Part shown: piece after piece, positions 1 to 5,877 of the stretch
How positions within the stretch are numbered: position 1 is the first letter of the stretch
Layout: every line of letters begins with the position of its first letter
NCBI GenBank assembly: GCA_002368795.1
Contig: DFFG01000028.1
Location: 7,396-30,511, forward strand
Reading direction: 5' to 3'
Length of the DNA stretch: 23,116 nt
Origin: Eubacterium sp. UBA3782
GTDB lineage: Bacteria > Bacillota > Clostridia > Lachnospirales > Lachnospiraceae
Translations under genes and position numbers: made by a program
Notes under the pieces: model-generated
The model's database searches: none
The model's input: the letters and a program-made list of their open reading frames with translations, nothing else
What the model was told of the DNA's origin: nothing

Positions 1-3
1 GCG

Positions 4-160
4 CCCGCCGGAGGCTACAACTCAGGCGGGGGACACCTCGAATGAGTTCAAGAACGCCTCGGCGTTCTTGCCGCGACGCGCACGGTGCGTAAGCACCTCC
101 CACTGTGCGCGTCTGCGATCCGCCGGAGGCTACAACTCAGTCGGGGATTGTCACCCGCTA
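4..160. repeat. Cluster of intergenic palindromes downstream of larE
   Basis: Four hairpin-forming units lie side by side. At 19-48, AACTCA and TGAGTT enclose CGGGG/CCTCG. At 49-70 there is a perfect 10-bp stem (CAAGAACGCC/GGCGTTCTTG) with a 2-nt loop. At 75-113 a 9-bp stem (GACGCGCAC/GTGCGCGTC) encloses a second hairpin, GGTGC-GTAA-GCACC. At 126-160, ACTCAG/CTGAGT encloses CGGG/CCCG. The phrase GGAGGCTACAACTCAG occurs twice (10-25 and 125-140), so at least part of this is a duplicated unit. No coding sequence is credible here and no clear U-tract follows larE. REP-like or decayed mobile-element ends are possible. The element may continue left of the window. Confidence 0.6.
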
Positions 161-175
161 CTGAGTCGTACTTGA

Positions 176-222
176 TATTCCCACCGTCTATAGAGGCGGG
201 GGACACCCCGAGTGAGTTGTAG
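176..222. repeat. 47-bp intergenic repeat, copy 1
   Basis: This unit matches 4115-4161 at 41 of 47 positions by eye. It contains a hairpin (CCACCGTCT / AGAGGCGGG around a TATA-like centre) followed by the conserved tail GACACCCCGAGTGAGTTGTA. The tail is also shared, imperfectly, with 24-50 in the adjacent palindrome cluster. The layout of a small hairpin plus a fixed tail resembles the ends of IS200/IS605-type elements, but no transposase or TnpB gene is present, so that origin is only a guess. Confidence 0.6.
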
Positions 223-251
223 CCCGCAGCACTGCCGGCCTTCCCGGCTGT

Positions 252-1067
252 TTATCTGCCTAGGACCTCATTCATGCTGCCGGTACGATATCCGGCAAGG
301 TCCATCGCCACATAGGAAAACCCGTATTCCTTCAGGCTGGTCACGATCCTTCTGCGGTTTTCCTCCTCCAAAAGGAGCGGGAACTGCGACGGCTCTGCCT
401 CGATCCTGGCCACGTCCCCGTGGACACGGACCCGCACCTGACCAAAGCCCATGGAAAGGAGCAGCTCCTCCGCCCGGCCCACCATGCGCAGCTTCTCGTT
501 TGTGATCTCATCTCCATAGACAAAGCGAGTCGCCAGGCAGGCAAAGGAAGGCTTGGCCCATGTGGGAAGCCCATACATATGGGAAAGCTCACGGATCTCC
601 GCCTTATACAGGCCGGCCGCACGCAAGGGACTTACGACATGAAGCTCCGCAATCGCCCGGTGTCCCGGCCGATAATCTCCGTTGTCATCCATGTTGGAGC
701 CCTCGGCGATATGAGCTATCCCCATCTCACCAGCAAGACTGATGATACGGCTAAATATAGCCTTTTTGCAGTGATAGCACCTGTCCGGAGGATTGGTGCG
801 AAAGCCTTCGACCGAAAGCGCATCAAAATCCACCGTCAGCTGCCGAATACCCTCCTTTTCGCAGAAGGTTTCTGACTCACGGTATTCTCTCTCCGGAAAT
901 GCAGAGGACCGGACCGTGATGGCGACCATACGGTCTCCCAATACCTCATGGGCCACATGGGCAAGAAATGTAGAGTCGACGCCGCCGGAAAAGGCAACGG
1001 CCAGGGAGCCAAGATCCCGAATGTATGTCTTCAGGCTTTCCAGCTTGTCCATCAACTGTTCTGCCAT
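252..1067 (-). CDS. larE: ATP-dependent sacrificial sulfur transferase LarE
   Basis: LarE makes the nickel-pincer nucleotide cofactor (lactate racemase and related enzymes) by AMP-activating the pyridine dinucleotide and adding sulfur; cytoplasmic. The 271-residue protein has the PP-loop SGGVDS at residues 27-32 and the family blocks DYRPG (131-135) and CLATRFVYGD (167-176). The start at 1067 was chosen because GGAAAG precedes it and the protein begins just before the PP-loop; an upstream in-frame ATG at 1157 lies inside the leader. Three cysteines stand out: C97 and C100 (CYHC) and C167. In Lactobacillus plantarum LarE, as remembered, only the last is present and is consumed; three-cysteine homologs are reported to carry a 4Fe-4S cluster that supplies sulfur catalytically. 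No larA, larB or larC lies in the window. Function is confident, sulfur mechanism inferred. Confidence 0.9.
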   Translation of the reverse strand: MAEQLMDKLESLKTYIRDLGSLAVAFSGGVDSTFLAHVAHEVLGDRMVAITVRSSAFPEREYRESETFCEKEGIRQLTVDFDALSVEGFRTNPPDRCYHCKKAIFSRIISLAGEMGIAHIAEGSNMDDNGDYRPGHRAIAELHVVSPLRAAGLYKAEIRELSHMYGLPTWAKPSFACLATRFVYGDEITNEKLRMVGRAEELLLSMGFGQVRVRVHGDVARIEAEPSQFPLLLEEENRRRIVTSLKEYGFSYVAMDLAGYRTGSMNEVLGR

Positions 1068-1081
1068 AAAGCTCGCTTTCC

Positions 1082-1162
1082 TGCAGCACCGATCTGCTGC
1101 ATCGTTTTGTAGTTGTAAGTCAACCCCAGGCTTTTGTGCACGCACGACGCCTGGCATGACTT
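1082..1162 (-). promoter_or_regulatory. Structured larE 5' leader
   Basis: Two hairpins fill the roughly 100-nt leader between the predicted promoter and larE. The distal one pairs AAGTCA with TGACTT (1117-1122/1157-1162) and CCAGGC with GCCTGG (1126-1131/1149-1154). The proximal one is TGCAGCA/TGCTGCA (1082-1088/1095-1101) and ends about 15 nt before the start codon, at the edge of the Shine-Dalgarno. It does not match any riboswitch I can name. It could control translation of larE, or it could be incidental. Confidence 0.35.
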
Positions 1163-1178
1163 ATGACGCTGTAATCAT

Positions 1179-1207
1179 ATTTTATCCAATTTATCGGGTT
1201 ATGGCAA
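1179..1207 (-). promoter_or_regulatory. Predicted sigma-A promoter of larE
   Basis: On the minus strand, TTGCCA (1202-1207) and TAAAAT (1179-1184) are separated by exactly 17 bp. Predicted transcription starts near 1172, leaving a leader of about 100 nt before larE. Confidence 0.6.
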
Positions 1208-1216
1208 TAGAGTCGT

Positions 1217-1246
1217 AAAAAGGCAGCCCGGACTCCCGGACTGCCT
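1217..1246 (-). terminator. Intrinsic terminator after the NlpC/P60 gene
   Basis: An 11-bp stem (1221-1231 with 1236-1246, one G·U) with a 4-nt loop is followed on the minus strand by five T. It lies 28 bp beyond the stop codon of the upstream hydrolase gene and also insulates larE from read-through. Confidence 0.8.
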
Positions 1247-1273
1247 GATAGTTTTTGTCTATGCGATTTGTTT

Positions 1274-2584
1274 TTACTCGTTGATGTATCTGCGGATCGT
1301 GCGGATCTCAGAATAATCGGCGTCTGTCATTGCGATACCGGTGTTTTCATCAACGGCATTGATGATCTGACCGTTGCCGGCATAGATGCCTACGTGACCG
1401 TCGTAGCAGATAACGTCGCCGATCTGAACATCGGAGTAGGCGACCTCGACACCGTCATGCTCGATATCCCAGGAGGTACGGCTGGTCGGAATGCCGAATG
1501 CGCCGTAGACCTGCTGTACGAAACCGGAACAGTCAACACCGTTGGTCAGGCTGTTGCCGCCGTAGACGTACGGATTGCCAAGGAACTGCTCCGCATAAGC
1601 CAGGAGCTCCTGGGCTCTGGAGGAGCCGCCGTTGCCTGTCAGGTCATAGTTGGAATTTCCGCTGACATAGGCTGCCTGCGCTGCCTGGGTTGCAGTCTCA
1701 AGATCGTAACCGGTCTGATCTGCCAGGGTCTGAGCGGTCTGATTGATATATTCCTGCTCAGCTGCCGTGTACTGGTAAGCGGCTGCCTGTTCGTAGGCTG
1801 CCTGCTGTGCTGCTGCGGCTGCCGCTGCAGCTGCTTCTGCTGCCGCTGCCTGCTGGGCTGCTACCATCTCGCTGATGGCTGCGTTCTGCTGATCCAGCAG
1901 CTTCTGATAGGAATCTGCCTTCTTCTCGGCATCTGCTATGCGGTCTTCGCAGTCATCAAAGGTGCCCTGCGCCTCTTCCAGAAGCTTTTCCAGCTTGGCC
2001 TCGCCCTCGGCCAGCGAATGCTTCTTGGCCTCCAGCTGAGACTTCTGCTCGTTCTGCTCTGCCTGAAGCTTTTCTACATTGCTTACCGCCTCGGCATATT
2101 TCTCGAGCTGATCACGGTCATAAGCGTAGATGCTCTGGGTAAACTCCTCGGAATTCAGCCAGGAGGAGATATCTCCGTTCTCAAGGAATACGGTTGCCCA
2201 GCCGACTTCGCCGCCCTTTTCATAGATATACTGGATACGGGCCTTCATGGCGTCGTGCTGGACTCGTTTATCCTCGATAGCGGCGTCAAGCTTGATGCCG
2301 GTCACGACGATATTGCCCTCGAGCTCTTCCAGATCGGAATTGACAGCCTTGATCCCGGAGATCGTGGTGACAAGCTGTCCCTCAAGATCATCGATATCGC
2401 CAAGCAGCTCCGTCTTCTGGCTCTGCAGCTCATCAATGGCTGATTTTGCTTCCTCGATCTTCTTCTGGTAATCTGCAGCTACCGCCTCAGCCTCCTCAAT
2501 GGAGTCCTGTGCTGCTGCGGGAAAAGCCATGGCAGCTGTCAGTGCAAAAACCAGACCCGATACGAATATTTTATTATTTTTCAT
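1274..2584 (-). CDS. Secreted coiled-coil NlpC/P60 peptidoglycan hydrolase
   Basis: The 436-residue protein is a predicted cell-wall endopeptidase cutting stem peptides outside the membrane. Residues 1-25 form a signal peptide (Lys-rich start, hydrophobic core, cleavage after AAA). Residues 26-240 are charged, heptad-like coiled coil, and 242-272 an Ala/Gln-rich linker. The NlpC/P60 domain spans about 322-436, with catalytic C352 in DCSGF and H397 in GHVGIY. The third polar residue, commonly His, is probably N409. The arrangement matches PcsB/CwlO-type hydrolases, whose coiled coil is usually controlled by FtsEX; no FtsEX gene is nearby. GGGAG lies 6 nt before the ATG. The gene stands alone with its own terminator. 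The class is confident; the exact cell-cycle role is not known. Confidence 0.9.
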   Translation of the reverse strand: MKNNKIFVSGLVFALTAAMAFPAAAQDSIEEAEAVAADYQKKIEEAKSAIDELQSQKTELLGDIDDLEGQLVTTISGIKAVNSDLEELEGNIVVTGIKLDAAIEDKRVQHDAMKARIQYIYEKGGEVGWATVFLENGDISSWLNSEEFTQSIYAYDRDQLEKYAEAVSNVEKLQAEQNEQKSQLEAKKHSLAEGEAKLEKLLEEAQGTFDDCEDRIADAEKKADSYQKLLDQQNAAISEMVAAQQAAAAEAAAAAAAAAQQAAYEQAAAYQYTAAEQEYINQTAQTLADQTGYDLETATQAAQAAYVSGNSNYDLTGNGGSSRAQELLAYAEQFLGNPYVYGGNSLTNGVDCSGFVQQVYGAFGIPTSRTSWDIEHDGVEVAYSDVQIGDVICYDGHVGIYAGNGQIINAVDENTGIAMTDADYSEIRTIRRYINE

Positions 2585-2673
2585 TGTATTCTCCCGAAAC
2601 CATGAAAATGATATTTAATACTTTTATAACCCTGCGGTTAATAAATGTGAATAAGTTATTTCATTCGTTTTAC

Positions 2674-2702
2674 AGTTTACCACACTTTGAGGGGCTGTAC
2701 AA
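2674..2702 (-). promoter_or_regulatory. Possible promoter of the NlpC/P60 gene
   Basis: TTGTAC (2697-2702) and TAAACT (2674-2679) are 17 bp apart on the minus strand. Both boxes are weak matches, and the AT-rich stretch 2600-2670 offers alternatives, so this is tentative. Confidence 0.3.
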
Positions 2703-2790
2703 GGAAAAACAGACTATATATTGTGACTAAATTTCCCTCTGTTGGAACATCTGCGATTGTACATATTTGTATCGGGCTGAAAATTATACC

Positions 2791-2843
2791 AAAAAACGCC
2801 CCGGAACGTCATGCATTTTTGCCATTGACAGCTCCGGAGCGTT
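2791..2843 (-). terminator. Terminator behind the glucokinase transcript
   Basis: On the minus strand an 11-bp stem (2833-2843 with 2795-2805, one G·U) with a 27-nt loop is followed by six T. It lies about 40 bp beyond the small ORF at 2884-2973 and would end transcription from glcK. The loop is long for a terminator, but the stem plus T-run is clear. Confidence 0.6.
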
Positions 2844-2883
2844 ATATGTTTATTTCAATTCTGTTAACATCCGACAGAGATCT

Positions 2884-2973
2884 TTAAGCGCTTCTCCCCA
2901 CCTGGATAAGAATGCTTTTCTCCATCGAGAAGCCGTAGAGAAATCCGGCCCAAAGGGTCCTTGCAGAGACCAT
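2884..2973 (-). CDS. Possible 29-residue small protein after glcK
   Basis: An ATG preceded by GGGAG at 7 nt opens a 29-codon frame ending in TAA. It encodes a short, partly hydrophobic peptide (WAGFLYGF in the first half, then SMEKSILIQVGRSA). It lies between the glcK stop, an upstream terminator-like hairpin whose T-run abuts its Shine-Dalgarno, and a downstream terminator. I do not recognise the family. An overlapping 38-codon frame from 2980 has no proper ribosome binding site. Evidence is limited to the RBS, the frame and its placement; it could be chance. Confidence 0.3.
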   Translation of the reverse strand: MVSARTLWAGFLYGFSMEKSILIQVGRSA

Positions 2974-2985
2974 GATCCATCTCCC

Positions 2986-3028
2986 AAAAAGACCGGATCG
3001 GGGTACAGCCATCCTTCAATCGATCCGG
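2986..3028 (-). terminator. Terminator or attenuator directly after glcK
   Basis: Eight base pairs (CCGGATCG/CGATCCGG, 3021-3028 with 2993-3000) enclose a 20-nt loop and are followed on the minus strand by TCTTTTT. It begins 8 nt after the glcK stop. The long loop makes it weaker than a textbook terminator, and a second hairpin with a T-run follows at 2791-2843. Confidence 0.45.
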
Positions 3029-3035
3029 GTATGGA

Positions 3036-3980
3036 TCAAAGCACCATCTTCACGGCACCGTACATACCGGCATCATTTCCAAGCGTTGCAAGGACGAACT
3101 TGGTATCCCGAGAGCCCAGGAAAACATACTTTCTGTAGTACTTTTCCACGACATCGATGAGGATCTTTCCAGCCTTGGACACGCCGCCGCCGATAACGAT
3201 CGCCTGGGGATCGACCACGCTGCTGATCAGGGAGAGCGCTCTTCCCAGGGTCATGCCGAACTCCTCGATCAGCTCGAGAGCAAGAGGATCCTCGGCCTTT
3301 GCCGCATCAAATACATCCTTCGCAGTCAGCATCACATCATCCTTCTCCCGAAGAATGCTCGGTCTGGTCACCGTTGCCAGCTTGATCCTGGCCATACGGA
3401 CAATACCGGAAGCGGAACAATACTGCTCCAGGCATCCGCATTTTCCGCATTTGCACTGCTCTGTCTCGGTGGTAGACATCATCATATGGCCGATCTCGCC
3501 TGCTGCGCCATATGTACCATGTACGATCTGGGAATTCAGAATGATTCCGCCGCCGACACCGGTCCCCAACGTCACCATGACGATATCCTTGTAGCCCCGG
3601 GCGCCGCCCTTCCACAGCTCGCCGAGAGCCGCGGCATTCGCATCGTTGGCGACTGCCACCGGGATGCCGCCCAGAAGCTCAGACAGGACGATATTGACCG
3701 GAGTAACGCCCCATCCGAGATTGACACACTCGTTGACGGTTCCGTTCTCCAGCGCAGGGCCCGGAACACCGATGCCTGCTGCCCAGACCTGATCGATATC
3801 CACTCCCTTTTCCGCCATTTTCTCCTTGATGGATGCCGCAATATCAGGAAGGATATACTTTCCGTCTTCTTCCTTGCGGGTCGGGATCTCCCACTTGTCC
3901 AGAACTTCTCCCTGTGTATTGAAAAAACCGATCTTGCAGGTCGTTCCGCCCAGATCGATACCAAATGCATATGGCTTCAT
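3036..3980 (-). CDS. glcK: ROK-family glucokinase
   Basis: The enzyme phosphorylates glucose (possibly related sugars) with ATP to glucose-6-phosphate in the cytoplasm. The 314-residue protein has the phosphate-binding DLGGT at 9-13, the NDANAA block with catalytic D113, GEIGH (161-165) for sugar contact, and the ROK zinc site CKCGKCGC at 176-183 followed by LEQY. There is no N-terminal winged helix, so it is a kinase and not a ROK repressor. The ATG at 3980 follows GGAGG at 8 nt; a TTG five codons upstream overlaps that site. It is monocistronic apart from the possible small ORF behind it. It is not linked to the sugar importer downstream, from which the tRNA region separates it. Confidence 0.92.
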   Translation of the reverse strand: MKPYAFGIDLGGTTCKIGFFNTQGEVLDKWEIPTRKEEDGKYILPDIAASIKEKMAEKGVDIDQVWAAGIGVPGPALENGTVNECVNLGWGVTPVNIVLSELLGGIPVAVANDANAAALGELWKGGARGYKDIVMVTLGTGVGGGIILNSQIVHGTYGAAGEIGHMMMSTTETEQCKCGKCGCLEQYCSASGIVRMARIKLATVTRPSILREKDDVMLTAKDVFDAAKAEDPLALELIEEFGMTLGRALSLISSVVDPQAIVIGGGVSKAGKILIDVVEKYYRKYVFLGSRDTKFVLATLGNDAGMYGAVKMVL

Positions 3981-4039
3981 TACAGCATCCTCCAATATCG
4001 AATTTCGTCGTAGTATTCGGCATTCGCACGCCTCGTATT

Positions 4040-4069
4040 ATTATAGCATTAATACTGATATCGGGGCAA
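4040..4069 (-). promoter_or_regulatory. Predicted promoter of glcK
   Basis: On the minus strand TTGCCC (4064-4069) and TATAAT (4040-4045) are 18 bp apart, and TGC directly before the -10 box adds an extended -10 feature. The leader before glcK is about 55 nt. Confidence 0.65.
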
Positions 4070-4114
4070 TGCCTATATTACCTGCAAAACGCATAGACCT
4101 TCGTGTATAAATGA

Positions 4115-4161
4115 TACTCCCACCGCCTATAGAGGCGGGTGATACCCCGAATGAGTTGTAT
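4115..4161. repeat. 47-bp intergenic repeat, copy 2
   Basis: This is the second copy of the unit at 176-222 (41/47 identical by eye), again as hairpin plus tail (ATACCCCGAATGAGTTGTA). It lies between the glcK promoter and the tRNA promoter, in the same orientation as copy 1 although the neighbouring genes differ. Confidence 0.6.
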
Positions 4162-4185
4162 GTAATTCTGCACAAAAACTCTGTC

Positions 4186-4214
4186 TTGCAATGAAAAGAT
4201 CACTCTGCTACAAT
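4186..4214 (+). promoter_or_regulatory. Promoter of tRNA-Ser
   Basis: TTGCAA (4186-4191) and TACAAT (4209-4214) are spaced by 17 bp, and the mature tRNA starts 12 nt after the -10 box. Confidence 0.75.
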
Positions 4215-4225
4215 AGGTCGGGTAA

Positions 4226-4313
4226 GGAGATGTACTCAAGTGGCCGAAGAGGTCGCACTCGAAATGCGATAGGTCGGGTAACCGGCGCAAGGGTTCAAAT
4301 CCCTTCATCTCCG
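4226..4313 (+). tRNA. tRNA-Ser (anticodon CGA)
   Basis: The acceptor stem GGAGATG/CATCTCC (4226-4232/4306-4312) carries discriminator G. The anticodon stem TCGCA/TGCGA holds the loop CTCGAAA with CGA at 4260-4262, reading UCG. A long variable arm and a T-loop of GGTTCAAAT type are present, as expected for a class II serine tRNA. CCA is not encoded. Confidence 0.93.
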
Positions 4314-4318
4314 CTCAG

Positions 4319-4356
4319 AAAAAGCTGTGAACGAAGTTTACGTTCACAGCTTTTTT
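4319..4356 (+). terminator. Terminator after tRNA-Ser
   Basis: A perfect stem AAGCTGTGAACG/CGTTCACAGCTT with a 7-nt loop is followed by T-rich sequence and is flanked by A on the other side, so it could also work on the minus strand. It begins 5 nt after the tRNA. Confidence 0.9.
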
Positions 4357-4421
4357 CGTGATTCTGGTAAAAGAACTGCCGGCATAAATGTGTTGACGAA
4401 AAGGATTTAGCCCAGGCAGTA

Positions 4422-4506
4422 CCCGTCCTCTGGAAGGCATTACGCAAACGGCTTCGGCCCTGTCGGGCCTGCAGAATGTTTGCTTTAATGTCTTCCGGAG
4501 GACGGG
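4422..4506 (+). other. 85-nt long hairpin of unknown role
   Basis: CCCGTCCTC pairs with GAGGACGGG, GGAAG with CTTCC, CATTA with TAATG and GCAAAC with GTTTGC. The apex contains GGC-TTCG-GCC or, exclusively, GGCCC-TGTC-GGGCC. Two pairs (4431·4497 and 4437·4491) are G·U when read on the plus strand but A·C mismatches on the minus strand, which favours a plus-strand RNA. Four T follow. The region 4357-4538 has no credible gene. A small RNA, an unusual terminator or a MITE are all possible. Confidence 0.4.
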
Positions 4507-4538
4507 TTTTATATGCAATCTGTGGAAGATAATGAACG

Positions 4539-4570
4539 AAAAAAACCTCCCCGGGATCACCCGGGGAGGT
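4539..4570 (-). terminator. Terminator of the sugar ABC importer operon
   Basis: An 11-bp perfect stem (ACCTCCCCGGG and its complement, 4545-4555/4560-4570) with a 4-nt loop is followed on the minus strand by seven T. It lies 57 bp beyond the substrate-binding protein stop. Confidence 0.92.
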
Positions 4571-4627
4571 CTCTTTTAACCTGTATCAGATTTCTGACAG
4601 GCTACAGATGTTAAGCCAGATGGCTAA

Positions 4628-5719
4628 TTACATCAGCTCAGCCCACTCAGCGATGTTCTCAGCGTCGAAGCGGAACGGAGCGCCAACGTTGACAACGGTC
4701 TCACCGTTAAGGCCAGTGCCTACGGTAACAGTGCCGAGGTCGCCAGCCTCAAGGCTCTCGCCCTCAGCGCCAGTGAAGGAACCATCAACCAGTGCCATGG
4801 AAGCATAGCCAGCCAGCTTGCCAAGGTCGATGTTGTTCCACAGATACATGTACGGGCAGGAATGAGCATCGTCAGTGCCGATGTAAGCCTGCATCTCGGA
4901 CGGAAGGCCAAGGCCGGTCAGCTTAACAGAGGAGCCCTGATCCTGAAGGACCTTAGCTGCAGCAGCGATACCAACAGTGGTCGGAGCGCAGATAACCTTC
5001 AGATCCGGATACTTCTGAAGCAGAGCCTGGGTCTGGTCAGTGGACTTCTGGGGCTCGTCATCACCATAAGCAACCTCAACCAGCTCAAGGTTTGCATACT
5101 TCTCATCGGACTCAGCCAGAGCCTTCATGGAATCGATCCATGCGTTCTGGTTGGTAGCCTGAGAGGTAGCGGAAAGGATTGCGTACTGTCCCTCGCCGCC
5201 GGAGATGTCAAGGATGGCATCCATCAGGCAGACAGCAACATCATCAACACCTGCCGGTCCTACGAATACGGAACGGCTGGAAGCCTCAACATCAGAGTCA
5301 GTGGTCAGGACCTGAATGCCGGCATCCTTTGCCTGCTGCAGAACTGCAGACAGAGCGTTTGCATCGTTAGCGCTGACGCAGATAGAATCTACGCCCTGGG
5401 AGATCAGGGAGTTGATGGCAGAGATCTGAGCATCTGCGGTAGCAGACTCCGGATTCTGGATAACAACCTGTCCGCCTGCGCCCTCAACGGCCTCGGTAAA
5501 GCCCTGAGCCAGGAGCTCCATGAACGGGTTTCCTGCAGACTTGGTAACCAGTGCGTAGGTCTTAGCCTCGCCAGTGGTCTCTGCTGCTGCGCTGGAAGCT
5601 GCAGTCTCAGCTGCTGCGCTGGAAGCTGCTGCAGGCTCGGAAGAGGAGCCGCCGCATCCGGCCAGAAGGCCAGCAGCCATTGTAGCGGTGAGAAGAACGC
5701 TTACAATCTGTTTTTTCAT
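4628..5719 (-). CDS. Sugar ABC importer, substrate-binding lipoprotein
   Basis: The 363-residue lipoprotein captures the substrate outside the cell and delivers it to the two permeases encoded just upstream. The signal peptide ends in a lipobox LLAGC with lipidated C22, followed by a Ser/Ala-rich linker (about 24-55). The rest is a type 1 periplasmic-binding fold (Peripla_BP_4) beginning YALVTKSAGNPFMELL. This class covers ribose, rhamnose, autoinducer-2 and similar ligands; the substrate cannot be read from sequence. It is the last gene of the operon, 158 bp behind the permease, with a hairpin and a possible extra promoter in the gap, which would allow more binding protein than membrane parts. 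AGGAGGG precedes the ATG. No sugar kinase is in the operon. Confidence 0.9.
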   Translation of the reverse strand: MKKQIVSVLLTATMAAGLLAGCGGSSSEPAAASSAAAETAASSAAAETTGEAKTYALVTKSAGNPFMELLAQGFTEAVEGAGGQVVIQNPESATADAQISAINSLISQGVDSICVSANDANALSAVLQQAKDAGIQVLTTDSDVEASSRSVFVGPAGVDDVAVCLMDAILDISGGEGQYAILSATSQATNQNAWIDSMKALAESDEKYANLELVEVAYGDDEPQKSTDQTQALLQKYPDLKVICAPTTVGIAAAAKVLQDQGSSVKLTGLGLPSEMQAYIGTDDAHSCPYMYLWNNIDLGKLAGYASMALVDGSFTGAEGESLEAGDLGTVTVGTGLNGETVVNVGAPFRFDAENIAEWAELM

Positions 5720-5788
5720 TTTAGTTTCCCTCCTAAAAATTCTTTATATACAAGCCTCTGTGGCTGTATATCATTTTACTGATACAGA

Positions 5789-5808
5789 GTTTACCATCCG
5801 CCTGTCAA
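5789..5808 (-). promoter_or_regulatory. Possible internal promoter or operator before the binding-protein gene
   Basis: A perfect -35-like TTGACA (5803-5808, minus strand) is followed by ATGGTAAACT (5789-5798). The same ten bases occur at 9427-9436 in the main operon promoter. TAAACT is too close to TTGACA to be its -10 box, and downstream -10 candidates are poor. The shared decamer could therefore be an operator. Confidence 0.35.
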
Positions 5809-5845
5809 AGGGAAAACGGTAAAATCTTTTGATTTTAAGGAAAAT

Positions 5846-5869
5846 CTTCCTGCTCCGGAGAGCAGGAAG
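5846..5869 (-). other. Intercistronic hairpin between permease and binding-protein genes
   Basis: A perfect 10-bp stem CTTCCTGCTC/GAGCAGGAAG with a 4-nt loop starts 9 nt after the permease stop and is followed by ATTTTCC on the minus strand. It resembles a weak terminator or an mRNA 3'-end stabiliser, a known way to change stoichiometry within importer operons. Confidence 0.55.
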
Positions 5870-5877
5870 CTCTCGGT

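Noticed and set aside
1..222. CRISPR array
   Set aside because: Repeats are palindromic, irregular in spacing and differ in length; there are no uniform spacers and no cas genes.
1268..2443. Leu/Ile/Cys-rich plus-strand frame that looks like a membrane protein
   Set aside because: It is the antisense reading of the coiled-coil NlpC/P60 gene; Ala/Glu/Gln-rich codons read backwards give Leu/Cys/Ile runs.
3036..3995. ROK transcriptional repressor, or a glucokinase start at 3995
   Set aside because: No winged-helix domain precedes the kinase fold. The codon at 3995 is TTG overlapping the GGAGG that serves the ATG at 3980.
4357..4538. 6S RNA as an explanation of the long hairpin region
   Set aside because: The size and rod shape are suggestive, but no conserved central bubble or clear promoter was found.
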